Under the pieces are notes generated by a model that was not told where the DNA came from, did not search any database, and worked only from the letters and a program-made list of their open reading frames with translations. Below, in pieces: positions 46,356 through 58,450 of a stretch of 64,000 bases of DNA (positions are counted from its first letter, which is position 1; every line of letters begins with the position of its first letter). The DNA lies in NCBI GenBank assembly GCA_014905825.1, contig JACGCN010000013.1, positions 124,001 to 188,000 of the forward strand. Reading direction: 5' to 3'. Origin of the DNA: Lyophyllum atratum (taxonomy: Eukaryota; Basidiomycota; Agaricomycetes; Agaricales; Lyophyllaceae). Both the position numbers and the translations under genes were made by a program.

Positions 46356-47706
46356 ATGTCGACGGCGGAAACAATCTGCCAAATTCCAGGAAATTCCGAC
46401 ATAGCTGGTTCGTCGTTCCTCGTACTATTGGGAGTCCGAGAAAACTCATTCTGTACCAGGTGTTGGTGTGAGAGCCTCCGTGTATATCCAGGCATGCTTG
46501 GCGGGCTTCAACCTCTTTTACATGGCCTTTATGTTTCGGGTAGAAACCCTCGCTTCAGAGAATCCACTCCCGTCGATTCGTATTTCACGTCGAGTCAAAC
46601 ACACCCCACGGCCGCAGGACGTCGAGATGGCTTCCCAGCGAATGAAAAGCTTCAATCTCAAACCGCCACGGCCATACGACGAGCTTGAGGATTACATTGA
46701 CATGACGAAGGGTCTTGAGCGGGTGCTCTTCATGCTCGGCTTCGCCGTCATCGCCAGTGCGCTCATCGAAGCCAAGTCTGAAATTGGCCTTAGCCAGTAT
46801 CACGCGCTCATCATTCTGAATGTCAGTCAGATCAACCACTTTGCTGGCTTCCTCACTTTCTGCATGCGCGTGTTCTTTGGACCACGTTCGAAGACGAGGA
46901 AGAGGGACTATCTCCTTGGGTCCATTCCTTTCATATCCCATTCGTTTATGATGTCGGGCTTGGGAATATATTTTTGGACCAATCTGGGGTCATTCCTGGC
47001 GTATGCTGAAGCAGAACAGCCGTGCCAGGCCTCGACATATTTCTGGGTACTCGGTCGTAGCAACGTAGGGAATAACGAGGCTCTGCGAAAGACCTCGCTC
47101 GTCTTTTATTCCCTCAATGCCATCCCATTCGTTGGGCACGCCGTCATTTTCGGCGCCATCGGGTTGATCACGTACAAGCTCCTGATCCTGCTATGGATGT
47201 TCATCAATATTCCCTTCATGGTCGTCCAAGCAGTATGGCTTTTATTCAGATACCCCCTCGTCAACTTCATACTCAAGCCGCTCTCTCGCCTCCTCATCGT
47301 ACAGCACATCCTAGGCCACTTTCCTAAGCTGATCTCCGCCGTGTGGGATCTACGCACCTTTTGCGTTGGTATGTTGACCCGTATGAAAGCCTTCCTCCTA
47401 TATCCCTTCTATGGCGTGACGTCCCTTATCCTTGGTGTCTTCATCTCCGTTCCGTTAATCTACACGATCGTTTCCACGGAGCTCACCATCATGATCAACA
47501 GCGGCCACGTCGAGCCAGAGGCAGAGAATAAGTGGACCTATGGCCAGACGTTGGCGCTTACTAGTTCCCTGGTGGGCGTTGTGTTGTATGCGCATGGTCT
47601 GATCAAGTTGATGCAGAAGATGAGAAAGACGTCGAAAGTGAAGATTGGGGCTGGGCAAAGCGCGAAGCCTGGGGTCGTTTTGAGCCGACGAATGACACTG
47701 CCTTGA
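46356..47706 (+). CDS. polytopic membrane protein, basidiomycete family
   Basis: Exons 46356-46407 and 46460-47706 join through a 52-bp intron to 432 residues. The ATG at 46356 begins MSTAETICQIPGNSDIAG, which after splicing continues VGVRASVYIQACL. The PGN-DI-G-GVR pattern followed by a first helix is typical of a widespread family of uncharacterised Agaricomycete membrane proteins. About six to eight helices are visible, for example VLFMLGFAVIASALIEA, AVIFGAIGLITYKLLILLW, GVTSLILGVFISVPLIYTIV and LALTSSLVGVVLYAHGLI. The C-terminus is basic. No enzymatic motif is seen, and the role is unknown. Confidence 0.7.
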
Positions 47707-48529
47707 TACGAAGAGCAGAGCATTATTGTTGTATGATTGTATGTTGTATGATTGTATACGGATTGAATAATCCTTCATTTTTCGAATCCATGCCCTCCTT
47801 CCCGCTTACATACGACGATGATATTTTCTGCCATATTAGTATAGGTGGCTAGAAGGAACATACGGAAGAGATCCTCTGAAGCAGATGATGTTCGTTTTCC
47901 ATGACACTGTGCGACGCGACCACAGTGTTGGTAAGAATTGTAACAGTCGCTGCCTAGGATTTGGGCGAGGGACAGGGGTTATCTTTCGACAAGGAGATGA
48001 GCGACAGAGTTCTAGGGGGCAATAGACCCGTCCAGTAATGAGCGTCCGAAATCACGTCGGAAACCTGGCTTATATTGATCGAGCATCACAGCCACGACCC
48101 GCCGTCCCAACAAAAAGCAATATCCTGGTGGCGGGTCACAAATCAGATCAAGATGATCTAGCAACAGCCGAAGCATCAAGCAGACAATCCTCTCGCCTTT
48201 TACTAGAGGATTCCGTGCTGCTTCGGCACCATATGTTGCCCTACAATCTTTGGTGTCTCGTCGCCCCTTGGCTGGCTGGCAAGATCTCTTTCCTTTTTCT
48301 TATTGTTTGTCGAACGACAACTGACAATTAGAATTTAGAAGCTACGCGTCCTGTCCAAAAAAAATTCGACGTTATGACTGGCGAATTTATCTATATTACA
48401 ATGAAGAAGTCTGCGTAAGGCGGATAATCCGACCTATTTACATATTATACGGTAGCGTTTCACGATTCAGCCTGCATGATGCATCCCGTCAAATTTCAAT
48501 GTTAACACTGCGCAATTGCATGGGGCACT
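47707..48529. other. no supported gene
   Basis: Between convergent 3' ends; short frames only. Nothing recognised. Confidence 0.5.
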
Positions 48530-50427
48530 TCACAGGAGCCCTAAGACCGCCCTCGCTATCGCATTCGCTACAAAGGCTATCCAAAGCATACCCCTTGAAT
48601 GGGCCGCACATCCACTTGCAGCGTCGCTGCTTGGCGTCAGGAAGTATCCTCCCGCGAGGCTGATCTGGTTCCCACTGGTCTTGTCAGTGGTCGTGACTGT
48701 GAATGGCACGGTCGGCATGCTCGTCGCTGGGTCCGGGATCGGCGGTGGTGCAGTATTCGCAGGCACCGCAACGCTACTGCGCCGGGCCATTTCAAGATCA
48801 GGGTCACTGGGGGTTCCAAGGGACGGTATACGGGGCGACATGCAGGACGTCGCCTCGTAGAGAGCCGAAGCGTGCAAGGGTGCGGGATTGAATGAATCGT
48901 AGGAGCTGACATGGGGGGTATCGTTGAGAGGGTAGTCAAAGTAGGAAAGCTCGGACTTGACGTCCTGAGATGACCCTGCAGTGTCCATGGCCCAATCTCG
49001 GGAGGAGGGCGACGCCGCAGAAGGGGTGTGGAGAGGGGAAGCGCCAAAATCGGGCAAGTCCACGTAGTTATAGTAGGCCTCCACTTCAGCCTCGCCCGTC
49101 CCAGTGGTGTGAGGCTGGAATTGATCGTCGATAACGTCGTAGCTGGAAGGACGGACCGACGACAAGTCGGCGTGCGGATCCTGCGATGAACATATGATCA
49201 GTCAGCGTGGAGGTGATCAGATAAAACGGAGGCATACCTTTTCGGTCTTTACGGGCGATAACTCCAGAGGGGGTATCTCCGAGGTTGGGACGAACGACGA
49301 GCCGTCAGTGAATAGGCTTTCCGAATTACCTGGGCTTTCCTCGCGCTTGATGTGGAATGTGGGCTCAGAAGCCTTAGAAAGGATGGGAGGCACCTGAGGA
49401 AGGGTGGGGAGGACGATTTCGGTGGGCGGAGAAAGGTTGCGAGTAAGAGGAGAAGTGAGGATGTGTGAGGCGCGACGGGACACGTGTCTCGCGTTGGGAA
49501 CGAGAGTTTTCTTCGCGGACGGCTGGCTCTTGTCCTTCCCAGCAGTTTTCCGCTTAGCGCTGGGCCCTTTGCGTCCTGGAGTGTAGGTGTAGTGTGGAAA
49601 CTCGAGTTGGTGGTCTCGCTTCTCCTTCTCAGCCATCAGTTGGAAAGGCAACTTCTCTTCGTCACAGAGAGCCTTCCATGCTTTACCGGCAGCGACGCTG
49701 ATTTGATTCTGATCGTCGCCGCCCAGTGTTTTGTAAAAGTGAGACCGATAGAGTATGAAGGCGTTTTTGGGACGGGGAACATAATCGGCGTTGGAGGGAT
49801 TAGCGGCCTTGCTCTTACCCTTGCTCTTACGAACAGAATGGTTTTCCAAGTCAGAGTCAGCTGAGGTTCTTGATGGAGAAGTCGCGGTGGAAGGTGGTGA
49901 GGATATAGTGTAGTAGTGTGGAAACCTGAGTCGGTGGTCCCGCTTCTCCTTCTCAGCCATCAGTTGGAAAGGCAACTTCTCTTCGTCACAGAGAGCCTTC
50001 CATGCTTTACCGGCAGCGACGCTGATTTCATTCTGATCATCGCCGCCCAGTGTTTGGTAAAAGTGAGAGCGATAGAGTATGAAGGCGTTTTTGGGTCGGG
50101 GGACGTGATCGGCGTTGGAGGAATTGGCGGCCTTGCGCTTACCCTTGCTCTTACAAACAGAATGGTCTTGGTATTCAGAGTCAGCTGAGTTTGCTGATGG
50201 AGAAGTTGCAGTGGAATGGGCTGAGGGCATATCGTTCCGGCTGTAGTCAATCATCGCTGGGAGGGTTTCCCAGCCTTGCTCTAGAGGCCTTCGATGAGCC
50301 TCCAAATGCGAGATAGGACTCGACAAAGTAAAATAAACGAACCGTCATATGCAATGGGGTCTTTGTTCCATAGTCTTCCGGAGGACCGGCGAGCCTTCAA
50401 GTTGCGGACAGGAGGCATCTCATTCAT
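48530..50427 (-). CDS. HMG-box transcription factor with two tandem boxes
   Basis: Exons 50427-50343, 50280-49238 and 49180-48530 join in frame to 592 residues. The start MNEMPPVRNLKARRSSGRLW comes from the first exon; without that exon only a TTG is available. Two HMG boxes each carry PRPKNAFILYRSHFY and the second half EEKLPFQLMAEKEKRDH, the MATA_HMG type that bends DNA in the minor groove. The boxes are near-identical over about 85 residues, each preceded by a Ser-rich STATSPS linker and a basic KSKGK stretch. The C-terminal half is Ser/Pro-rich with acidic DLPDFGASPLHT, plausibly a regulatory or activation region. The last 18 residues are hydrophobic (MLWIAFVANAIARAVLGLL), odd for a nuclear protein, so the true 3' end may differ. 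Confidence 0.8.
49589..50215 (-). repeat. internal tandem duplication encoding two HMG boxes
   Basis: Units of about 300 bp at about 49589-49895 and 49914-50215 are nearly identical at DNA level, including synonymous sites across most of the box. That suggests a recent duplication or gene conversion. Confidence 0.8.
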
Positions 50428-52150
50428 AGAACGATGAGGTGCTTGAGGTAGGTTGGATGTCAGGTCAAAGCGGATAGCTGGGTCGTGGTGGGGGTTGGCC
50501 TTTCAACATCTCGTCTTTGGAATTTAAAGTCTTTCGAGGCCGTAGGAATTCTACCCCTCGTTAATATCACCTCGTGTGCGCCTCGAGGTCTATTCGAAGG
50601 GTTGTGAATGCTCAAGCCACACCGGATTTGGAAAGATATGATCGCATCTTGATCAATCTCGCCAAGAACAACCCCTTCTACCTTTCCTGGTGCTGGATCG
50701 GCCAAAACCACAGTGACTAGCCCCATCGCCGTGAGGAAACAATGTCATTTACTCGAACACGAGTTGTGAGCGCTTGATTAAGAATCTTAGCGAGCTCGGA
50801 GCATGGCTCTTCACCACTTCAGCGCATGACATAAGATCTCTGACCTCGGCCGACCATCTATAGCTTCGCGAGAACGGGTGCAAGACGACGCGATGTAGGC
50901 CAAGAAGTGGCGGCGAGGACGCGTTGTACTGATTTCTCGATTGTTGTATGTCAGTCTTCAGGTCCACTCGCTGGGCTTTGTTTTCGAAAGTACAACGTCC
51001 ATCTACGGCCGAGTAGGACACTGACAATTTGTTGTCGTGGGGGCCTTCAGAAGTCAAAGATGCGCTAAGTAGGACTGGGAGCTTTGGTGGTGGGCAGACT
51101 GATAATGGTCCGGCGATTGACAGACGATACGGGACAGAGTAAGTTTGAAATGTTCGCGTAAATCATATCGACCTGTGAATGCGACTGTCAACGGCCATGG
51201 AGGGATGCATCTGCAGTGTAGAACCTTGGACGGAGTCGGACTGTAAATCGAATCAGTGTCAAAGGTCGGATCAGTCCGACGATTTGCGTCGCCAGTCCAG
51301 CCAGCGAATCTTCTTGGTACATCGAGACAAGGAGGCAAGTTAGGGCGAGTTGTAGTGTATGACAAGGCTGATTTTCCAAACTAGTCATCATTGGATGCAA
51401 AGGCATGAAGCTGTTGCTTACCAGGACACGCAGAGGAGGGGAGTAAAACGAAGACTTTAAATACAATGCCAAGTGACCCAGTGCGATCCATGGGCGTCGC
51501 CTCTCAAACCCTCAGTAGAATCCAACACTCAGAAGCTACTTTAGTAGACTGTAGTGCCAGATGTGAGAGATCGAGGCGTCCTTTTGACCTTGGAAGCTTG
51601 ACAGCCTGAGGCGTAAAGGCCTGATGAACGTGTCTTCTCGGTTCTATAGTTGGTTAAGTAGGGCGCCCCAATATCAGGTCTAGGTATCGTGAAGCCAAAC
51701 CAGGAGTTATAGAACCAAATATAGGTCCGTATGGAACAGCGGTGTAGCGTATGGCAGAGTTTCAGGCTGAGAAATGATGATGGTCGTGATAGAAGCTGGA
51801 ATAGAGGAGCTTGATTACATAAGGCCTTAGAAGATTCCAGTGAAAGGCAAAGCGTCGAGGTTGCGTCAAGGTTAGCAGGATGAATTGAGGAAAGTCCGCA
51901 TCATGGACGAAAATTTCCTTGGGACTAGTACATACGTGACTGAAACAGCATGTTTTCCAAGTATCAAGAGGATGGAAGCACCGATTATGATTATTATAGC
52001 TTTCCAGTCTCTGGTGTCCATTATCGTATACCTACGGTATTTGCACTAAGATCCATAACTTGTAAGGGAGTGTGGGTGGGCCGGTGCTGTATTTGTTGCG
52101 CGATATGAGATGAAAATGATGTGTGCGGCCCTCAAGATCCACAGACCACT
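50428..52150. other. no supported gene
   Basis: Several minus-strand frames of about 90-100 codons (50460-51365) have no domain and no joinable exons. Nothing recognised. Confidence 0.4.
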
Positions 52151-52957
52151 TCAGAAGAAGACCACCAATGCGATAGCGGCAGCAGCAGCAGCTCCAGTCA
52201 CGGCAGCCTGAGTCTCCCGCCCTCGAGTCCGTGCCGCGTTATTTAGACTGTCCAATGGATTGCTCGGGTTTGGGGTAGCAGCCGTGTCATCTGCCGTCGG
52301 ATCTGCGTCGATCCCAGTGAAAGTTGCCTGCCGAGCCGTCGTAGGCGACCGCGTGAGCGAAAAGGAGGTCGGGCGAGCGGGACTGGTGCCAGAGACGGGA
52401 GTAGAGGTAATTGTGGTGATACCTCCACTAATTGTAGTTGCGGGAAGTGAAACTCCTGCGACTTTGCATATCGAGACGTATTCTGGGTAGACAATGGTCA
52501 ATTGGTATCAATGGCGAGTGGTGCAGGACGCACGGTCAACGAAGGTCTGTGTTGAGTCGATCACAGCCTGGGAAGGAATGCCCACGCCCAGAATGCAGTT
52601 TAAGCAGTTAACAAAGCCTCGCTCCTCAGCAATGGAACACCCGCAACTCGGTGCCACCGATGGACCTTCACAGTTCTAGGACGGGGCTATCAATGGATGG
52701 GGGCTAAAAGAGCCGTTGTTGGTGCTCACAGAAATGGTGGAGACGAGGACGTTGCAGGTGTCCTTGCATTGGGCTGGGATGATACTGGGATCAAAGGCGG
52801 ACTGACGCGTAAGAAGTTGGTGTATGCTGCGCGGAGCGAGGGCCGTGGCTGATACTATGCACGAATTTATGAGTGATAGTCCGACGTAAGAGACCGAAAG
52901 CCTACCTTTGGATACTAGCAAGAATACTGGAACCAGGGGCAGGATGGATGTGAACAT
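52151..52957 (-). CDS. secreted eight-cysteine, GPI-anchored-type protein 2
   Basis: Four exons join to about 217 residues. The ATG at 52957 opens MFTSILPLVPVFLLVSK, a signal peptide; introns are GTAGGC...ATAG, GTGAGC...CTAG and GTGCGT...CCAG. The mature module has eight Cys, in IPAQCKDTC, SNCEGPS, PSCGCS, FVNCLNC and SICK. A Thr/Ser/Pro stalk follows and then a terminal hydrophobic tail (AAVTGAAAAAAIALVVFF), as for a GPI signal. Eight-Cys fungal surface modules such as CFEM have similar size, but the exact spacing was not matched. It shares its layout with the gene at 37472-38375, 14 kb away. Confidence 0.75.
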
Positions 52958-54385
52958 TTCAGATATACCAATCGTACGCGGCTGGGACGAGAATCTGCGA
53001 CTGGATGTAAGTTGTCTAGTAGATGTGCCATGGCGTCCTCTCCTCTTTATAGAGCATCAAGCTTGTACGTGACACCGGCCTGGTCATCACTGTCACCATG
53101 CTGTTCTTGACATGAGTCCAGATGCGGTGTAACAAAGGCATAAGCGCTAACACACGTCAAATATTTCGCAAGTTGAGGGTTCAGGTTCATTTGACCGAAA
53201 CAATATAGCTTCATCCCACTGAGCTCGTTCCTGTCAAGTCCCTGGTGAAGAAAGCACACCAATCGGGTATATCGAGTTAGGTCTCTGAGTGGGAGGGAAG
53301 TGAGCCAAAAAGATGTAAGGAATCACAAAAGGTTATCCGCCATGCGTATCACTGGCCGGGCGCCCGAACTTGACTGTTGATGGGTTCGGATCAGTGATAC
53401 AACTCGTCAGGAATAGGTGCTTATCGCCTTGTCAACGATCGACGCTGCGTAAACAACTAAGCTCAACTCCAAAATCTGCGCTTCACTACGCCACGTATAT
53501 AGGGTATACGCCGCATGAAAAAGTTTCACTTCAGCTGATATCCCAGTAGATGACTTGCAGCGGTACACTATCCTGTCGGACAAAGGTCGTCCTCTCATAG
53601 CGTTTAGTCGGCGTTTGAGTTGACAAGTCCAAGTGACATACGTCTCTTTCATCATTGCCAAGAGGACATGCACACCATTGACACGGGCCGGGTGAAATTG
53701 TTGACGATGGCTATAGCACGTAATTTCAACGTCAAATCGGGCGAGATGGTCTGAAATGCTCGAGTGAATTTGGATCCAGGATGATCATGGATGGCTAGAA
53801 GCCCGACCATACTAAGCCGATTCAGCAGACTTCGTGGAAGAATCAAACATGGGAGTTAGTCAGCATTCCGAGATCCATGGACTAGAGAGAAGGAGATACC
53901 ACTGTTGCGGTCACGTTCATCGTGATATTGATGCTTGAGTATATCAACAATGGCGTGAAAGGGATCACAAGCCGACGCAGAAAGCGCGAGAACTCTGTAC
54001 GGTCATCATCCCCAGGCTTAAGGAGAAGTATTCAGCTTCCTCAATTCAACAACGCTTGGTCTATTTTTGGAGTAAATTAATCAAGTGAGAGGCCGACGAG
54101 AAGGGCGATTGAGTACTTGTCAACTGGCACCTAGGCCTGATGCAGATGTCCGATGGCTTCGACTGAGACTCTCGAGGAAGTTGACAGATGAGTTGCCTTA
54201 GACGCGACGCGCACATGACACAAATTTGAAACCACGTGCACGACACAACAAAACGCGTCCTTTGGTCAAGAAGTGGGTGGCTTCAGCGACAACATAGCGG
54301 CGCTGACGATGTGATCCAATGAGGGAATTTGGCGTGGATAGTATGCATCCCAGGCGGTATGATATGACTGGGAAGGGAGCGACCT
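52958..54385. other. no supported gene
   Basis: Short frames only. One minus-strand frame at 53652-53846 is protein-like but isolated. I see nothing else up to the fold-back element. Confidence 0.45.
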
Positions 54386-55005
54386 GCACTCGTGGCGCGG
54401 TCCGCAATTTCCTTGGGAAATACACATTAGAAAAATGTCTTGTGATTTCTATTTAGTTTTTCTTGAGAAATATGTTAAGTCTTTCTTGAGAAAAATACAA
54501 GAAAATGTTTAAGTTTCTCCGAACTATTTCTCAAGAAGATTGAAACATATTTCCCCATGTGTTTCTCAAGAAATAGACGAGAAATAGGTCAAGTTTTTCT
54601 GATCTATTTCGAAAGAAAAACGTGACATATTTCAATGCGTATTTCTGCTTTGTCTATTTCTTCAGATTTTTTTTGCGTCTTTCTCAATGAGACAAAGAAA
54701 AGTCGAGAAATACAAAAAGGAAATCTCAAGAAATAGACAAAGCAGAAATAGGCATTGAAATATGTCACGTTTTTCTTTCGAAATAGATCAGAAAAACTTG
54801 ACCTATTTCTCGTCTATTTCTTGAGGAAATAGATGGGGAAATATGTTTCAATTTTCTTGAGACAGAGTTCGGAAAAACTTGAAGATTTTCTTGTATTTTT
54901 CTCAAGAAAGACTTAACACATTTCTCAAGAAAAACTAACTAGAAATCACAAGACATTTTTCTAATGTGTATTTCCCACGGAAATTGCGGACCGTGCCACG
55001 AGTGC
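54386..55005. mobile_element. 620-bp AT-rich fold-back (MITE-like) element
   Basis: The stretch is one long inverted repeat. The left arm (about 54386-54668) begins GCACTCGTGGCGCGGTCCGC, and the right arm (about 54722-55005) ends with its reverse complement. Base pairing would run almost the whole length around a loop of roughly 50 bases. It is markedly AT-rich compared with its flanks and contains the short palindrome TTTCTCAAGAAA and close variants about nine times. No coding frame is present. No clear target-site duplication was found. Confidence 0.85.
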
Positions 55006-55300
55006 TGGGAGGTTAATTCTAGTGAATTAATCTGGTGCTTGGGGACAAATGGGTGATTCCACCACGTCACCAGCAGAGTTCATCTCTTCGGCGACTCGAT
55101 GATGCTGTTCACGCCCGGGCGATAAGTGCGACGGCATATCCAGAATTTCGAGAATAAACGCCTATGGGTTCAGGATCGTAAAAGCTTCGGGTTGGAATAC
55201 ATTCATAACCGCAGGTCCGAAAAATGAAAAGGGTGATCTACATACGCATACGCCTGACTAATGACTCGATGGTGTTACAGTTTCCCAGTCGATTACGCCT

Positions 55301-56499
55301 TTACCATTTCTCAAGGGCCGGGCGGACTAAAAGAATGAAGAAAGTCAGCGAGAGCAGGGTAGATAAAGAACTGGTGGCTTACGGTCGAGTTCCCAGGTCC
55401 ATGATGACCTGTCTTGATTGACGAGATAGAGATACGACTATGACGTAGGGTTTAGCACAGTTGCGTGTAAATTGTTATTCGATAACTTACTTCGGCAATG
55501 CTGTTGGGATCCAGTCTGAGATCTGGGTTCTTTGCTTGCTCGGGGCGTCCTTCAACCATGCGTTCCGTCAGAATTCCTGTGGAAGGTAAAGATCAGCTAG
55601 TGGTATCATACGTGAGAGAAAACGCAACATACCACCGTCAATGATGGCCTTTTGCACATTTCTTTCAGAAAAACATGAAAGTTCATAAGAGTACGACTTA
55701 CGTGGGCGACCTGACATAAACGAATCAGTTATAACGTGCGTTAATGAAGGTGAGGATAGGACTCACATGGATATTCTGTTTCCCGAATTCCTTCGCCAGG
55801 CTCTGCGACAAAGCACGCTGTCCGAACTTGCCAGCCGCAAACGCGCTTGTCGTGGTATTTCCCCTCAAGCTTGCAGTGGCACCTGTGAAGATCAATGTGC
55901 CCCTCTTCCCCTTCGGCTCAGAGATCTCATTCTCCTTGAAGGTCAAGATGGCTTCCCGAGAGAAGGCAAACGCGGCTTCCACGTTGATTGCGAGTGATTC
56001 ACGGATATCCGCGGGTGTAATATCCAAGAACGGTTTCCACGTGCCTTGCGCGACGTTGAAAATGGCAACACCAATCGTATATTTCGGTGCTGAATACTTG
56101 GCGCGAATCGATTCCCACACAGAGGTGATATCTTTGGGTGTGTAGCTTTCGACTGGGAAAGGTGCGGCCTGACGATGTACGTCGAATCACGGAATGTCTC
56201 ATTTCACGAAGAACATACCTCGCCCCCGGCAGAGTTTAACTCTTCTGCAAGCTTATTGACAGTTTCAGTACCTCGGGCCACAAGTGCTACACTATAGCCA
56301 GCTTTGGAGAACAGGCGCCTGGGAAGAATGTACACAGATTCGTCGCAAAACGGAAGGTCCGAGACTTACGCTGCTGATGCACCCGTCCCAGAACCCTTTC
56401 CCAAGCCTAGGATTGCCTTCAATACAGGTGACTGTGTAGAAGCCTCGCGAGGTACATACCTGCAACGACGAGAACTTTGCGAGCTGCTGCAATCGACAT
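55301..56499 (-). CDS. short-chain dehydrogenase/reductase-like protein 1
   Basis: The ATG at 56499 opens MSIAAARKVLVVAG, joined by an intron ending CCTAG to LGKGSGTGASAA, the glycine-rich NAD(P)-binding turn. Further exons give KAGYSVALVARGTETVN, the SIRAKYSAP helix, FNVAQGTWKPFLDI, INVEAAFAF, TGATAS (catalytic Ser) and SAFAAGKFGQRALSQSLAKE. The C-terminus is SSWTWELD, joined to LRPALEKW and a stop at 55301. The YxxxK motif reads F-A-A-G-K, so the catalytic Tyr is Phe. It may be catalytically altered or a binding protein. It is head-to-head with a paralogue at 57008. Confidence 0.85.
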
Positions 56500-57007
56500 G
56501 ATAGGGGTTTATCGAGGTATAAGATGGGAAGGGGGCAAGTGCGAGACGCGTCTTTACGTTGAGAGTCTCATTTATATCTGTCGAACACCACCGGTGGTGA
56601 TTTGGAAGCAAAGTTTTGCACCATCTATCGTGACGGTCGTTAGTCAGGTTATTCAGTCAGCAGTGTTTAGGTTTGTTAGTTTGCGACGCTTCGTTGCCGA
56701 TGAGTCCGGACTCTTCCTGTTAACTTGCTCACCATCGTTTCTTACAACTTACTTTGATGCTCATTCAGCCTAGCATTCGCGCGATCGTCTTGCTCTCCTT
56801 GAAACAATGGAGTTCTTTCCATCAAAGCGAATGTCGTCTGCTTCTCGCAGCTGGGTCAACTGATCATCATTGTCAGAATGTTGATCATGATGTTCGTTGC
56901 GCGCGCTCCATATAAGTGATGTTAAGTATAAGGAAGGGACTGTCGTATTGGGCTAGAGAACTGCATTGAGAATCCCTCACCCTTTGACGAAGTGCTAGAG
57001 ACCAGAC
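56500..57007. promoter_or_regulatory. bidirectional promoter region of the SDR pair
   Basis: 508 bp separate the divergent start codons of the two paralogues, so one region must serve both. No specific element was recognised. Confidence 0.5.
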
Positions 57008-58217
57008 ATGCCAGAGCGCCGCCAAGTCTTCGTAGTGATAGGCATGTGTAGTCTTGGGCTTCCTCTAGCGATTCCACCTAATTTCTTTCAGGCTTAGGAG
57101 ATGGAACGAGTTTGGGTGGAGCCCTTGCGTACGTTGGAATCTTCTTGTGTTGTATCTCTTGAACAATTCACTCACTGATCTGTTCTAAAGTCGCCTATTT
57201 TCTAAAGCTGGGTATGGTGTTGCACTCATCGCCCGACGCGCGGATACCGTGCAAGAACTTGCTGAAGAACTGAATTTGGCTGGCGGCGATGTACGACTCC
57301 CTTATCTGCCCTTACCCTTATCGGCGTCTGACGCAATATGTTCAGGCATCCCCGTTCCATGCTGAATCATATTCAGCTGAGAATATCAAGGGGGTGTGGA
57401 ATTCCATTCGGGCCAGGTATCCGGCACCCGACTACTTTATCAACGTAGCGGTATTCAACGTCGTGCAAGGTTTCTGGAAGCCGTTCCTTGAAGTGACCCC
57501 GGAAAACATCCGGCTTGCGATGGAGACTAACGTGGAGGCGGCGTTTGCATTTGCTCGTGAAGTCATCCTGACTTTCAAAGAGAACGAGATCATGGAACCG
57601 ATAGGGAAGAGAGGAACGTTGATTTTTACTGGAGCAACTGCAAGTATTCGAGGAAATCTCATCACGAGCGCCTTTGCGGCTGGGAAGCACGGTGTTCGAG
57701 CTTTAGCGCAGAGTTTGGGAAAGGAGTTTGGGACGGACAATATACATGTACGTCCCCCTGCTTCATTTGCCGATACCTTGCTAACTGGTGAGTATAGGTT
57801 GCTCATGTAAGTTTCGTCCTCACATTTTGGAGAAGACAAGAACGAGCTGACCTGAGCTCAACTTCGAAAAGACCCTAATTGACGGACGTATGTTGCCCCT
57901 TTCCTTTCTATCCATCTTGTTCAATGTCTTGAAATTCTATTAGCAATACGGTCTTCGTACATTATCAACCGGTATCCGCATCTCAAAGGCAACCCCGACC
58001 TCTCCTTGTCTCCTCAGGGCATCGCAGATGTAGGCACTCTCGTTTGTTCCTCTAGAGGGGTGTAATAATTTCTTTCTTAGTCTTACTTGTTTCTTGTCAA
58101 GCAAGATAGGACAGCTTGGACTAACGAACTTGACTGTAAGCTCGCGCAATTCCCCCTAAACCTTGTAGATCTAGCGCTGATTTGGTTTCAGTGCGGTCGG
58201 CTCACGAGAAATGGTAG
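57008..58217 (+). CDS. short-chain dehydrogenase/reductase-like protein 2
   Basis: The ATG at 57008 opens MPERRQVFVVIG, spliced to LGDGTSLGGALA, then RLFSKAGYGVALIARRADTV, SIRARYPAP, FNVVQGFWKPFLEV, TNVEAAFAF, TGATASIRG and SAFAAGKHGVRALAQSLGKE. The C-terminus is TAWTNELD, spliced to LRSAHEKW with a stop at 58215-58217. Exon positions match paralogue 1 where both are visible. The catalytic Tyr of YxxxK is again Phe. The region after the catalytic helix has several tiny exons, whose borders are tentative. Confidence 0.82.
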
Positions 58218-58450
58218 TGATACGCATGTTGATCTATGTCCCTCTAAACTTCTTGTGTCTCCCATGTATGTATATCAGTCCTACAAAAGCTTTCAGTCGT
58301 AGAGGTTGCCAAAATGCCAGTGAGTCTAGATCACACTTATCTAATCTAAGATCTACCATATGACCTGATTTGGTTTTTGGTGACGTGACTCCGTCTTTTT
58401 GGTAAACCACCATCGACAACTAGAAGGCCGGCACTTCATAATTCTTTTGA

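Noticed and set aside
53652..53846. Minus-strand 64-codon frame with protein-like composition
   Set aside because: Isolated; no extension in any frame and no recognisable family.
54461..54960. TTTCTCAAGAAA-like palindromes considered as heat-shock elements
   Set aside because: The half-site spacing does not fit nGAAnnTTCn units, and the sites lie inside a fold-back element with no adjacent gene.
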